Part shown: in pieces, positions 1 through 8,647 of the stretch
Numbering within the stretch: position 1 is the stretch's first letter
How the letters are laid out: each line of letters begins with the position of its first letter
Made by a program: the position numbers and the translations under genes
Notes under the pieces: model-generated
The model's input: the letters and a program-made list of their open reading frames with translations, nothing else
Databases searched by the model: none
Told to the model about the DNA's origin: nothing
Assembly: GCF_000472665.1 (NCBI RefSeq)
Contig: NZ_AXAC01000007.1
Location: 1-64,000 of the forward strand
Direction: 5' to 3'
Origin: Acetobacterium malicum subsp. dehalogenans DSM 11527
Lineage (GTDB): Bacteria > Bacillota > Clostridia > Eubacteriales > Eubacteriaceae
DNA length: 64,000 nt

Positions 1-280
1 TCAGGTACAGTACTTCCGAGGTTAAGTTGCTCCGCTTGTTGTTAAAACGACCATCTCAATATATATGACTCAGCTAATTTTCGGACGTCCCCACTTTTGG
101 AAAGGTTATCCTTCATATATACCATCACTGGTTCACTTGCGTTCCGTTCCAACAACCGCCATCAGCTTCCTTCAGACCCTTCCGTCGCCGGAAACGCCCT
201 TGCTTACAGCTTGTCTTCCCAATTAGCCAGGTGACAGGTCTTCTTTCAGACCATTAGCTCGGCAACATGCCTCGCAAACC
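1..280 (-). mobile_element. Group II intron, 5' portion (domain I), running off the left edge
   Basis: Read on the minus strand, this stretch has the layout of bacterial group II intron domain I. It starts at about 279-280 with GTTTGCG, has a GGCATG near the 5' end, then the conserved run GCAAGGGCGT, GGCGACGGAAGGGTCTGAAGG and AAGCTGATGGC. From memory this aligns with the domain I core of the Oceanobacillus iheyensis group IIC intron. No reading frame is present, which fits the non-coding 5' part. The intron-encoded reverse transcriptase and domains V-VI would lie to the left, outside the window. The 5' end abuts the T-tract of the tRNA-Pro terminator, the insertion preference known for group IIC introns. 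Whether the copy is intact cannot be judged. Confidence 0.8.
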
Positions 281-308
281 AAAAAAGACAGCTATCACTA
301 GCTGTCTT
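281..308 (-). terminator. Intrinsic terminator of tRNA-Pro; intron target site
   Basis: On the minus strand a 9-bp perfect stem (AAGACAGCT / AGCTGTCTT, 6-nt loop) is followed by six T residues. It lies just downstream of the tRNA, and its T-tract is directly followed by the group II intron 5' end. Confidence 0.85.
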
Positions 309-321
309 AACTATTTTTTAA

Positions 322-398
322 TGGTCGGAGTGAGAGGATTTGAACCTCCGGCCTCATGGTCCCGAACCATGCGCTCTACCAAGCTGAGCCACACCCCG
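322..398 (-). tRNA. tRNA-Pro (anticodon CGG), CCA encoded
   Basis: The minus strand folds into a 77-nt cloverleaf. The acceptor stem CGGGGTG pairs with CACTCCG, the discriminator is A, and CCA is encoded. The anticodon loop TTCGGGA is closed by CATGG/CCATG, giving CGG, which reads CCG proline codons. The TTCAAATC T-loop is canonical. It is a single-gene transcript with its own promoter (432-459) and terminator (281-308). Confidence 0.95.
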
Positions 399-431
399 TA
401 ATATGTTGCATTTCCGACTCAAATATTGTAC

Positions 432-459
432 ACTATAATAGACAAAAATACAATCTCAA
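432..459 (-). promoter_or_regulatory. Likely promoter of tRNA-Pro
   Basis: On the minus strand TTGAGA (454-459) and TATAGT (432-437) are separated by 16 bp and end about 34 bp upstream of the tRNA 5' end. Confidence 0.5.
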
Positions 460-495
460 ATATAAAATTTTTTCTATGTTAAGGAGGAACCCACC

Positions 496-585
496 ATGCA
501 CAAAAGAAATCCACTTTATCGTGTTGGCGCATTGGTTTTAGTCGCTGTTATTGTTCTGAGTCTTCTCGTTGTTTACAGTTTCTAA
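496..585 (+). CDS. Small single-pass membrane peptide (29 aa), unknown function
   Basis: A 29-residue frame begins with ATG 9 nt after a strong AAGGAGG. It encodes a short basic N-terminus (MHKRNPLYR) followed by one hydrophobic helix of about 18 residues rich in V, L and A, ending YSF. It stops 5 nt before the rlmH start, so it is probably co-transcribed with rlmH. I recognise no family. The ribosome binding site, the positive-inside topology and the tight spacing support translation, but a peptide this short could be a leader or a chance frame. Confidence 0.55.
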   Translation: MHKRNPLYRVGALVLVAVIVLSLLVVYSF

Positions 586-590
586 TCTGA

Positions 591-1070
591 ATGAACATTC
601 GTATTATTGCTGTTGGAAAAATAAAGGAAAAATACTTGACCCAGGCTATCCTGGAATACACCAAACGATTAAATGCCTATTGCCGTCTGGAGATCATTGA
701 GGTTAAGGATGAAAAAATTCCCGAAAACGCCAGTGAAGCTCAACGACGAAAAGCCGTCGAAATTGAGGGCGGTCGAATTCTTTCCTATTTAAAGGACGAG
801 GAAATTCTGGCCACCCTGGAAATACAGGGCGATCAACTGGACTCACCGACTTTTGCCAGGAAAATCGAAAATTATGGAATCCAGGGAAAAAGCCAGATCA
901 CCTTTGTCATCGGCGGATCAATCGGCCTTTCCCCTGAGATTACCAGCCGCTCAAAATGGAAATGTTCCTTTTCTAAAATGACATTTCCCCACCAGTTATT
1001 TCGGGTTATGCTGCTAGAACAAATTTACCGTTCTTTTAAAATAATCCGTGGCGAAACGTATCATAAATAA
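591..1070 (+). CDS. rlmH: 23S rRNA (pseudouridine1915-N3)-methyltransferase RlmH
   Basis: This SPOUT-class enzyme uses S-adenosylmethionine to methylate N3 of pseudouridine 1915 in helix 69 of 23S rRNA on assembled 70S ribosomes. The 159-residue product has the normal family length. It contains the glycine-rich SAM-knot segment FVIGGSIGL at residues 105-113, the conserved TFPHQLFRVMLLEQIYR block at 131-147, and the invariant C-terminal YHK that positions the substrate. The start ATG follows the stop of the small membrane peptide by 5 nt. Identification is secure. Confidence 0.95.
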   Translation: MNIRIIAVGKIKEKYLTQAILEYTKRLNAYCRLEIIEVKDEKIPENASEAQRRKAVEIEGGRILSYLKDEEILATLEIQGDQLDSPTFARKIENYGIQGKSQITFVIGGSIGLSPEITSRSKWKCSFSKMTFPHQLFRVMLLEQIYRSFKIIRGETYHK

Positions 1071-1102
1071 CAAATACAAATTATAAAATGGAGAGGTAAA
1101 AC

Positions 1103-1987
1103 ATGCCGGACTATGTACTAAAAGCCACCGCAGGAAACGGACAGATCCGGGTCTTTGCGGCGACAACACAAGGGCTCGCTGAAACTGCCCGGAGGCTTCA
1201 TCAAACCAGCCCCGTCGTTACCCAGGCGCTGGGTCGATTACTCACAGCAGGTTCCCTGATGGGTTCAATGATGAAAAATGCCGATGAACTAATCACTTTA
1301 AAAATCGCTGGAGACGGACCTTTGAGCGGCTTATTGGTAACGGCAGATGCCAAGGGCAATGTCAAAGGCTATCCTTATGTCAATGATCTTCACGATACGA
1401 TGGAATCTCCCCTTCCTGTTTCCGAAGCGATTGGTGGCGGTGCCTTAAATATCATGAAGGATATTGGCCTGAAAGAACCCTACGTTGGCTATTCACCACT
1501 TATCAGCGGGGAGCTTGCCGAAGATTTAACCTATTACTATGCTCAGTCTGAACAGATTCCCACCTCGGTATCACTGGGAGTTTTATTAAACAACGACGGC
1601 ACCGTCCGACAGGCCGGCGGGTTTATCATTCAATTAATGCCTGACACCGATGATGAGGTTATCGACGCCCTGGAGGCCGCTCTGGCCGATACCCCTTCTT
1701 TAACCAAGCTGCTGGACGAAGGAAAATCCCTTGAAGCAATTATGGAAGACTTGTTTAGAAACCTGAGTTTAAAGGTTAATAAAACAGAAATCACCCGGTT
1801 TAGCTGTGATTGTTCCCGACAACGTATTACCAAAGCGCTGACATCGATCGGTAAAGAAGATCTCATTGACATGATCTCGGATCAGGAAGATATTGAAATC
1901 AATTGTGACTTCTGCAAAGAAAAATATCTTTTTTCGACCGCTGATCTCGAATCAATCCTGACGCGGATTGAAGAAAACGAGGGCTGA
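1103..1987 (+). CDS. hslO: Redox-regulated holdase chaperone Hsp33
   Basis: Hsp33 is a cytoplasmic chaperone that is inactive when its cysteines hold zinc and is activated by oxidation plus unfolding. The 294-residue product has the usual N-terminal holdase domain and the C-terminal zinc switch: Cys235 and Cys237 (CDC) and Cys268 and Cys271 (CDFC), the CXC-X30-CXXC pattern of the family. The start has a GGAGAGG site at good spacing. It lies 32 nt after rlmH, and malQ begins 1 nt after its stop, so the three genes probably share a transcript. Confidence 0.95.
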   Translation: MPDYVLKATAGNGQIRVFAATTQGLAETARRLHQTSPVVTQALGRLLTAGSLMGSMMKNADELITLKIAGDGPLSGLLVTADAKGNVKGYPYVNDLHDTMESPLPVSEAIGGGALNIMKDIGLKEPYVGYSPLISGELAEDLTYYYAQSEQIPTSVSLGVLLNNDGTVRQAGGFIIQLMPDTDDEVIDALEAALADTPSLTKLLDEGKSLEAIMEDLFRNLSLKVNKTEITRFSCDCSRQRITKALTSIGKEDLIDMISDQEDIEINCDFCKEKYLFSTADLESILTRIEENEG

Positions 1988-1988
1988 T

Positions 1989-3527
1989 ATGTCTTTAAAA
2001 TCCCGTTCCAGTGGTGTTCTAATGCCCGTTTCCTCCTTACCGGGGGACTACGGCATTGGAACCTTAGGTGCAGAGGCCCGACATTTTGTCGATCTTCTCC
2101 AGTCGATGGGCTGCAGCTATTGGCAAATTCTGCCAATCGGGCCGGTAGATGACTATTTCTCTCCTTATAATAGCACCTCGGCTTTTGCCGGAAATCCGTT
2201 TTTTATTGACCTGGAACTGCTATTTAAATGGGGCTTATTAACAGCGGATGAATTGACTGCCAGCAAGTCAACAGATCCTCCCTATTCCATCAACTATACT
2301 AATCTCATCGACAATCGCAACGCTATCTTCAAAATCGCCTATTCCCGATTAACGACCTCATTAAAAAACGATATCCACCAATACTGCCTTGCCAACCATG
2401 AATGGCTGCCCGATTTTTCTTTATACACGGTACTGTCTCAGCACTTTTCAGAAAAAAACTGGACCAAATGGAATAACCCGGATCTGGTCAAGCGCCAGCC
2501 CGCTGCACTACAGTCAATTACCAGTGCCTATCAGGATGAAATCAATTTTCAGAATTTTCTGCAATATCTTTATGATAAACAGTGGACCGCTCTAAAGACC
2601 TACGCCAATGGGAAAGGCATCCGAATCATTGGCGACATGCCGATCTATTTGGCCCACACCAGTGCCGACGTGTGGTGTCATCCCGAACTTTTCCAGTTGG
2701 ACGCCGATGGTTGTTGCATTGAAGTGGCTGGTGTACCGCCGGATTATTTTGCCAAAGATGGCCAGCTATGGGGCAATCCGTTGTATCACTGGGATATCAT
2801 GAAAGCCGACAATTACAGCTGGTGGATGCGGCGAATCAAGCGCGCGTTGGAAAGTTTTGATACCGTCAGGATTGATCATTTTCGGGCCTTTTCGGCTTAT
2901 TGTTCGATTCCGGCAACGGAGGAAACCGCCCGAAATGGCCGCTGGATTCCCGGCCCGGCGATGGATTTTTTTGCGCAATTGCAAAAAACCTTTCCCGAAC
3001 CCAACATCATTGCCGAAGATCTGGGTCTGCAGGATGAAGACCTGGTCAAACTGTTAAAAGACACCGGCTTCCCCGGCATGCGGATTATGGAGTTCGCCTT
3101 CATCGACGACCAGAACAATATTCATCTGCCCCATAACTACAGCGCCAATACCGTGGCCTACTCGGGGACCCATGACAATAATACGCTGCTGGGGACTTTT
3201 TTTGACTACACCCCAGAACATCGTCGTTATGCTTTTGACTACTGCGGCTACACAGATGCCTGGGAAAACCAATGGCAGATCGGTGGCCACCAGAGCCCTT
3301 CCTGTCGGGCCTTTATTCGCACGCTTTTTCAAAGCGCCGCCAATTTAGTGATCCTGCCGATTCAGGATGTTTGTGGTTATGGCAGCGATACCCGCATGAA
3401 CGAACCCGGTACGAAAGAACGCAATTGGATTTTTCGCATGACCCGGGAAGGTTTATCTCAAATTGATGTCAATTGGTATAATCACATCAATCAGCTTTAT
3501 CAACGAAAAGACTCATCTGTCATCTAA
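1989..3527 (+). CDS. malQ: 4-alpha-glucanotransferase (amylomaltase)
   Basis: This GH77 enzyme transfers maltooligosyl units between alpha-1,4-glucans in glycogen or maltodextrin metabolism. The 512-residue protein carries the catalytic triad in family context: nucleophile Asp296 (VRIDHFRAF), acid/base Glu343 (IIAEDLG) and Asp396 (GTHDNNT). An upstream in-frame ATG at 1968 overlaps hslO. I prefer 1989 because GAGGG lies just before it and the protein then begins close to the family N-terminus (SSGVLMPVSSLPGDYGIG). No other maltose gene is adjacent. Confidence 0.93.
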   Translation: MSLKSRSSGVLMPVSSLPGDYGIGTLGAEARHFVDLLQSMGCSYWQILPIGPVDDYFSPYNSTSAFAGNPFFIDLELLFKWGLLTADELTASKSTDPPYSINYTNLIDNRNAIFKIAYSRLTTSLKNDIHQYCLANHEWLPDFSLYTVLSQHFSEKNWTKWNNPDLVKRQPAALQSITSAYQDEINFQNFLQYLYDKQWTALKTYANGKGIRIIGDMPIYLAHTSADVWCHPELFQLDADGCCIEVAGVPPDYFAKDGQLWGNPLYHWDIMKADNYSWWMRRIKRALESFDTVRIDHFRAFSAYCSIPATEETARNGRWIPGPAMDFFAQLQKTFPEPNIIAEDLGLQDEDLVKLLKDTGFPGMRIMEFAFIDDQNNIHLPHNYSANTVAYSGTHDNNTLLGTFFDYTPEHRRYAFDYCGYTDAWENQWQIGGHQSPSCRAFIRTLFQSAANLVILPIQDVCGYGSDTRMNEPGTKERNWIFRMTREGLSQIDVNWYNHINQLYQRKDSSVI

Positions 3528-3660
3528 TCACGGACGATTGTGCTCCGCAGTCGCTACTTTAATTTATCACTTTAGCGTACTGATGCGTTCTTTTCATAAT
3601 TTGCCAATCAGCGTAATTAAAACAAGTGTCCGTAACATTCAAACATTTCTTAATATAAAC

Positions 3661-3690
3661 TTGCAATAAAAGCTTAACCTTTGGTATAAT
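3661..3690 (+). promoter_or_regulatory. Promoter of the liv-type transporter operon
   Basis: TTGCAA (3661-3666) and a perfect TATAAT (3685-3690) are separated by 18 bp, about 45 bp upstream of the binding-protein start codon. Confidence 0.7.
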
Positions 3691-3736
3691 AAGCCCAGGT
3701 AAAAATTAGGAAAAAAAGAAAAAGGAGGACTTTACC

Positions 3737-4903
3737 TTGAAAAAAACTCTAGCATTATTGTTGTCTTTGGCGATGGTTGTTACCATGGTCGCTGGCTGTT
3801 CCAGTGGATCAACTACATCTTCCGCTGACAGCGACGTCATTAAAATTGGCGTGTTCGAACCATTAACCGGTGCCAATGCGGCCGGCGGTGAACTGGAAGT
3901 TGAAGGGGTTGAATTGGCTAACCAATTACGTCCCGAAGTATTAGGCAAAAAAGTTGAGCTGGTTATTGCTGATAACAAATCAGACAAAGCTGAAGCAACA
4001 ACTGCTGCCGCTCGTTTAATTGAAAAAGATAAGGTTGTTGCAATCTTAGGTTCCTGGGGATCTTCACTCTCCATCGCTGCTGGTGACGTTGTTAAAACCA
4101 ACCAGATTCCTGCTGTGGCTCTTTCTGCCACCAACCCACAGGTAACTGCCGGAAATGATTACTACTTCCGTGTTTGTTTCCTTGATCCTTTCCAGGGTAC
4201 AGTAATGGCTAACTATGCATCCAAAAAACTGAATGCTAAAAAAGTTGCCATCATTCAGGAAGTATCCAATGACTACTCAGTTGGTCTGGCTAAATTCTTC
4301 ACTGATTCATTTGTCAAGTTAACTGGCGATCCAAATGCTATCGTTGCAACTGGTAACTACAACACTGGTGACCAGGATTTCAATGGTATCTTAACAAATA
4401 TCAAAGCGGCTAACCCCGATGTAATTTTTGCCCCAGGTAACTTTACTGAGTCGGCATTAATCATCAAACAAGCTCGTGCCCTTGGTATTACTGCTCCATT
4501 TATTGGTGGCGATACCTGGGAAACCAATGAATTTATTACCGTTGGTGGTGCTGACGTCGAAGGCGCTGTTATGTCAACATTCTTTGATGACACCAACCCA
4601 CTGACTGAAGCTGGTAAAACATTTGTTGCTGAATACAAAAAAGCCTACCCAGACCGTGAAAACATTGCTGCTGTAACCGCTCTTGGTTATGACGGTTACA
4701 TGATGACCCTGGATGCCATCGAACGTGCTGGATCTGCTGATCCTGTTGCTATTCGTGACGCATTGGCAGCTACCAAAGATTTTGAAGGCGCTACCGGCAT
4801 GATCACCATTGATGCCAACGGCGATGCCACCAAGAACGAAGCAATCATCAAAACAGTAAAAGATGGTAAATTCACTTACCTTGATTCTGTAACGATTGAC
4901 TAG
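3737..4903 (+). CDS. Branched-chain amino acid-type ABC transporter substrate-binding lipoprotein
   Basis: This is the extracellular receptor of a Liv/HAAT-type importer. The 388-residue protein starts with TTG behind AAAGGAGG. It has a lipoprotein signal peptide with lipobox VAGC and lipidated Cys21, a serine/threonine-rich linker, then a type I periplasmic-binding fold beginning IKIGVFEPLTGANAAGG. The ligand may be leucine, isoleucine or valine, another amino acid, or a small amide; the sequence does not decide. It is separated from the permease genes by two hairpins, usual where the receptor is made in excess of the membrane components. Confidence 0.9.
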   Translation: MKKTLALLLSLAMVVTMVAGCSSGSTTSSADSDVIKIGVFEPLTGANAAGGELEVEGVELANQLRPEVLGKKVELVIADNKSDKAEATTAAARLIEKDKVVAILGSWGSSLSIAAGDVVKTNQIPAVALSATNPQVTAGNDYYFRVCFLDPFQGTVMANYASKKLNAKKVAIIQEVSNDYSVGLAKFFTDSFVKLTGDPNAIVATGNYNTGDQDFNGILTNIKAANPDVIFAPGNFTESALIIKQARALGITAPFIGGDTWETNEFITVGGADVEGAVMSTFFDDTNPLTEAGKTFVAEYKKAYPDRENIAAVTALGYDGYMMTLDAIERAGSADPVAIRDALAATKDFEGATGMITIDANGDATKNEAIIKTVKDGKFTYLDSVTID

Positions 4904-4964
4904 TTTATTACAATAGTTTTACATAAAGAGGCCGTTGTTCAGTATGACGCTCTTTTATACGCAA

Positions 4965-5000
4965 GGGTGCGTAACTAAATACAGTTTAGTTTGCGTACCC
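4965..5000 (+). other. Imperfect hairpin after the binding-protein gene
   Basis: GGGTGCGTAACTAAA and TTTAGTTTGCGTACCC pair with small bulges around a 4-5 nt loop. It has no T-tract. It may protect the upstream mRNA 3' end. Confidence 0.5.
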
Positions 5001-5014
5001 GTCTAAAACAAACA

Positions 5015-5044
5015 TTGAGGGTATTTGTTATCAGATACCCTCAA
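5015..5044 (+). terminator. Partial terminator or attenuator between binding protein and permease genes
   Basis: A perfect 10-bp stem (TTGAGGGTAT / ATACCCTCAA) with a 10-nt loop is followed by TTTAAATT. The short T-tract suggests partial read-through into livH. Confidence 0.65.
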
Positions 5045-5076
5045 TTTAAATTAAATGATATAACGAGGTTTTAATT

Positions 5077-5982
5077 ATGGTCGTTGGAATGACAATGGAA
5101 ACATTCTTACAGCAACTTATCAATGGTTTATCAGTCGGGAGTTTGTATGCCTTGATTGCCATAGGCTATACCATGGTTTATGGTATCCTGAGACTGATCA
5201 ACTTTGCTCATGGCGATATCTTTATGATGGCTGCCTATTTCACATATTTTGGGATTGCCGTATTTTTTCTTCCCTGGTATGTCACATTTATTATCACGAT
5301 TGGTTTAACCATGCTACTGGGTGTCACAATCGAACGGGTCGCCTATCGTCCCCTGCGGGATGCGCCCAAGACATCGCTTCTGATTTCAGCAATCGGGGTT
5401 TCGTTCTTACTGGAAAATGTTGCCACCTATTTATTTTCGGGAAAACCACAAGCATTCCCAGAATTTCCACTGATGACAACACCTTTCTTTATTGGCGGAC
5501 TGTCTTTTCAGCCGGTTTCTATTGTTATTCCAATTGTTGCATTTATCCTGATGTCCGCACTCCTTTTTATCATTAATAAAACTAAAATAGGGATGGCCAT
5601 GCGGGCTGTGGCTGTTGATTATGACACTGCCAAACTCATGGGAATTAAGATCAATGGGGTTATTTCTTCAACCTTCGCCATCGGCTCGGCGCTGGCCGCA
5701 GTTGGCGCTATTTTATGGTGTATGAAATACCCATCGGTGTTACCCCTCATGGGCGTTGTTCCAGGACTTAAGTGCTTTATCGCTGCTGTTATCGGCGGAA
5801 TCGGCAACGTTAAGGGCGCCGTTCTCGGTGGTCTGATCCTGGGCTTTTCCGAAGTACTGATGGTCGCCTTCTTCCCAGCACTGACCGGATACCGCGACGC
5901 TATTGCATTTGTCATCTTGATTATAATCCTGCTGTTTCTTCCCAATGGACTCCTTGGTAAGAAACAAGTGGAAAAGGTTTAG
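5077..5982 (+). CDS. livH: Liv-type ABC transporter permease LivH
   Basis: First inner-membrane permease of the importer, 301 residues. It has about eight hydrophobic segments and family motifs near the N-terminus (QQLINGLSVGSLYALIAIGYTMVYG, then LINFAHGD) and the LivH loop KCFIAAVIGGIGNVKGAVLGG. The start at 5077 is preceded by AACGAGG at about 8 nt. It is followed after 14 nt by livM. Together with livM it forms the translocation channel energised by LivG and LivF. Confidence 0.92.
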   Translation: MVVGMTMETFLQQLINGLSVGSLYALIAIGYTMVYGILRLINFAHGDIFMMAAYFTYFGIAVFFLPWYVTFIITIGLTMLLGVTIERVAYRPLRDAPKTSLLISAIGVSFLLENVATYLFSGKPQAFPEFPLMTTPFFIGGLSFQPVSIVIPIVAFILMSALLFIINKTKIGMAMRAVAVDYDTAKLMGIKINGVISSTFAIGSALAAVGAILWCMKYPSVLPLMGVVPGLKCFIAAVIGGIGNVKGAVLGGLILGFSEVLMVAFFPALTGYRDAIAFVILIIILLFLPNGLLGKKQVEKV

Positions 5983-5996
5983 GGGAGGTACCAGAA

Positions 5997-7100
5997 ATGA
6001 AAGAAACTCAAAACAGTATCGGTGCCTACTTAAAACTCCACTGGAAAACAGCCGTATTCTTAGTTGTTCTCCTCATTGGGATCGGTTTAGCCGACATTTT
6101 TGTTGATTCCTATATGCGCCGGCTTTTAAATTTGTGCGCTATTTATGTTATTGTCAGTCTGGCAATGAATCTGGTCAACGGTTTTACCGGCCAGTTTTCT
6201 TTAGGACAGGCTGGTTTTATGGCTATTGGTGCCTATACCGTAGCGGTTTTCACCGTTCCTATCGAATCCCGGGCCGCTATTTTCTACCTGGAACCAATGG
6301 CGCCTTTTTTAGCCAATATTCAATTGCCCTTTATTGTGGCATTAATTCTCGGTGGACTGGCTTCGGTAGTCGTGGCCTTTTTTATCGGATCGCCCTGTTT
6401 ACGGCTCCGAGGGGATTATCTGGCGATTGCCACCCTTGGTTTTTCCGAAATTATCCGAATTGTCTTCACCAATACCCAGTCGATCACCAATGGTGCCCTG
6501 GGCATTAAAAGCATTCCCACCATCAGCAGTCTCTGGTGGACCTACGGAACGGCCCTGCTAATCATCATCGCAACCGTCCTGCTGATTAACTCCACTTATG
6601 GACGGGCCTTTAAATCCATCCGTGAAGACGAAATCGCAGCTGAAGCGATGGGGGTCGGACTGTTTAAGACAAAGATGACCTCATTCCTGATTGGTGCCTT
6701 TTTCACCGGTATCGGCGGCGGTTTATTTGCCGCTTTATTGGGAACTGTTGACCCCAAACAATTCTATTTTACCCTGACCTATAACTTTTTACTGATCATT
6801 GTGCTTGGTGGTATGGGCAGTATTTCTGGTACCATCATTGCCAGCTTTGTCGTCACATTGGGTCAGGAAGCTCTACGTTTTCTGGATGAACCAATGGCCT
6901 TCGGCCTGGATCTGCCAATCTTCAGACCTGGTCTGAGAATGGTTGTCTTCTCCTTCCTGCTGATGGTCATTGTCCTCTTCTATCGAAAGGGCTTAATGGG
7001 TACCAATGAGCTCACCTGGGACTTCATCGCTCAGAAATACCGCTCTATCAAGAAGAAGCTGAGCGGAAAAAAGACATCAACTGAAGGAGGTGGCAATTAA
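5997..7100 (+). CDS. livM: Liv-type ABC transporter permease LivM
   Basis: Second permease subunit, 367 residues, highly hydrophobic. It contains the LivM signature NLVNGFTGQFSLGQAGFMAIGAY near the N-terminus, RLRGDYLAIATLGFSEIIRI in the middle, and the coupling-helix region KSIREDEIAAEAMGV. GGGGAGG precedes the ATG by about 10 nt. Its TAA shares one base with the livG ATG, indicating translational coupling. Confidence 0.93.
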   Translation: MKETQNSIGAYLKLHWKTAVFLVVLLIGIGLADIFVDSYMRRLLNLCAIYVIVSLAMNLVNGFTGQFSLGQAGFMAIGAYTVAVFTVPIESRAAIFYLEPMAPFLANIQLPFIVALILGGLASVVVAFFIGSPCLRLRGDYLAIATLGFSEIIRIVFTNTQSITNGALGIKSIPTISSLWWTYGTALLIIIATVLLINSTYGRAFKSIREDEIAAEAMGVGLFKTKMTSFLIGAFFTGIGGGLFAALLGTVDPKQFYFTLTYNFLLIIVLGGMGSISGTIIASFVVTLGQEALRFLDEPMAFGLDLPIFRPGLRMVVFSFLLMVIVLFYRKGLMGTNELTWDFIAQKYRSIKKKLSGKKTSTEGGGN

Positions 7101-7903
7101 TGAGTCTTCTGCGAACAGAGAATGTCATCATGCAGTTTGGCGGTGTTGTTGCCGTCAACGATTTAAATATCGATATTAAAAAAGGTGAGCTGGCCGCTCT
7201 GATCGGACCGAATGGCGCCGGTAAAACCACCGCCTTTAATGTCATCACCGGAGTCTATACACCCACCAGCGGAAAGGTACTTTTTACCCCGACCGATAAA
7301 AATGGTGCCACTACCGAGATCGATATTACCGGGAAGAAACCAGATAAAATAACCGGAATGGGCGTTGCCCGAACCTTTCAGAACATCCGACTGTTTAAGG
7401 AACTTACGGTTCTTGAAAATGTTCTGGTAGCCACTCACCTGAATGCCGATTATAGTTTTCTGTCAGCCATGCTGCGCGCACCAAAAGCCCGCAAAGGCGA
7501 ACGTCAGGCTAAAATGGATTGCGAATTCTTATTGGAACGGCTGGGCCTCATCGATCTGAAAAATGAAAAAGCCTCATCCCTCCCCTATGGACAGCAACGC
7601 CATCTGGAGATCGCCCGGGCCCTGGCAACCAAGCCGCAGTTGCTATTGCTTGATGAACCGGCGGCGGGGATGAATCCTCAGGAAACAGATGAATTAACAG
7701 ATCTGATTTTTAAACTGAAAACTGATTTTGATCTGACTATTTTTATGATTGAACATCATATGGATCTGGTTATGGAAATTTCTGATCATATTTATGTATT
7801 GGATTTTGGATGTACCATCGCAAAAGGAACCCCGGATGAGGTTCAGAATAATCCAAAGGTTATTGAAGCATATTTGGGGGTAGACGCTGATGTTGAAGAT
7901 TAG
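7100..7903 (+). CDS. livG: Liv-type ABC transporter ATP-binding protein LivG
   Basis: ATPase subunit of the importer, 267 residues. It has Walker A GPNGAGKTT at 36-44, the Q-loop and LivG-specific VARTFQNIRLFKELTV block, an atypical signature SLPYGQQRHLEIARAL, Walker B LLLLDEPAAGMN and the switch His in IEHHMD. The LivG family normally has the same GQQR-type signature, so the ATPase should be active. The ribosome binding site AAGGAGG lies inside the 3' end of livM. It overlaps livF by 14 nt. Confidence 0.93.
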   Translation: MSLLRTENVIMQFGGVVAVNDLNIDIKKGELAALIGPNGAGKTTAFNVITGVYTPTSGKVLFTPTDKNGATTEIDITGKKPDKITGMGVARTFQNIRLFKELTVLENVLVATHLNADYSFLSAMLRAPKARKGERQAKMDCEFLLERLGLIDLKNEKASSLPYGQQRHLEIARALATKPQLLLLDEPAAGMNPQETDELTDLIFKLKTDFDLTIFMIEHHMDLVMEISDHIYVLDFGCTIAKGTPDEVQNNPKVIEAYLGVDADVED

Positions 7904-8603
7904 TAATTTACAGGTCGCCTATGGTGGTATTGAAGCCGTCAAAGGGATTGATCTGGAAGTGCCGGAAGGCAAAATTGTAACCCTGATCGGAGCTAACGGG
8001 GCCGGAAAAAGTACCACCCTCCGGGCTATTGTCAATCTGGTTAAATCAAAAGCTGGAAGCATTACCTATCACGGCGACGAACTCCTGGGCCTGGACACCA
8101 CAAAGGTTGTCGATAAGGGTATCACCCTGGTTCCCGAAGGACGACATGTATTTCCGGATCTGACAGTGCTGGAAAATCTGAAAATTGGCGCTTATATGCG
8201 TAAGGATAATCTGGATGAAGATATTCAAAAGATTTACGGACTCTTCCCTCGTCTGGAAGAACGCTCCTGGCAACAAGCTGGAACCTTATCCGGTGGTGAG
8301 CAGCAAATGCTGGCGGTAGGCCGGGCAATGATGAGCCGACCAAAACTGCTGATGATGGATGAACCTTCCCTGGGTTTGGCCCCACTGGTCGTTCAGGGTA
8401 TATTTGATATCATCGAAACCCTCAATAAAGAAGGGATGACCATTCTTCTGATTGAACAAAATGCCAACATGGCTCTCCGGGTTGCCGATTATGCCTATGT
8501 GCTGGAAACTGGAAAAATTACCAAAGAAGGAACTGGCCGGGAATTACTGGCTGATGATAGTATTAAAGAAGCATATCTGGGCAAAAGCCACAGAAACAAA
8601 TAA
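7890..8603 (+). CDS. livF: Liv-type ABC transporter ATP-binding protein LivF
   Basis: Second ATPase of the heterodimer, 237 residues. It has Walker A GANGAGKST at 34-42, a Q-loop followed by the LivF block LVPEGRHVFPDLTVLENL, canonical signature LSGGEQQMLAVGRAM, Walker B LLMMDEPSLGLAP, and H-loop replaced by IEQN as is normal in LivF. Start overlaps livG. It is the last gene of the operon, closed by a strong terminator. Confidence 0.93.
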   Translation: MLKISNLQVAYGGIEAVKGIDLEVPEGKIVTLIGANGAGKSTTLRAIVNLVKSKAGSITYHGDELLGLDTTKVVDKGITLVPEGRHVFPDLTVLENLKIGAYMRKDNLDEDIQKIYGLFPRLEERSWQQAGTLSGGEQQMLAVGRAMMSRPKLLMMDEPSLGLAPLVVQGIFDIIETLNKEGMTILLIEQNANMALRVADYAYVLETGKITKEGTGRELLADDSIKEAYLGKSHRNK

Positions 8604-8604
8604 G

Positions 8605-8647
8605 AAAAACTCCAATTATTCATTTTCGAATAATTGGAGTTTTTTTA
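8605..8647. terminator. Bidirectional terminator between livF and ppx
   Basis: A stem of about 17 bp (AAAAACTCCAATTATTC / GAATAATTGGAGTTTTT) with loop ATTTTC is T-rich on both exits. It serves livF (+) and the convergent ppx (-), whose stop codon lies at its edge. Confidence 0.9.

Noticed and set aside
356-541. 61-codon plus-strand frame over tRNA-Pro
   Set aside because: It runs antisense through the tRNA and its promoter and has no ribosome binding site.
1968-1988. Longer N-terminus for malQ
   Set aside because: It overlaps the hslO stop and adds residues foreign to the family; ATG 1989 has its own GAGGG.
3528-3736. T-box or riboswitch leader before the Liv-type operon
   Set aside because: No T-box sequence or conserved aptamer is visible; the promoter lies too close to the start codon for a long leader.
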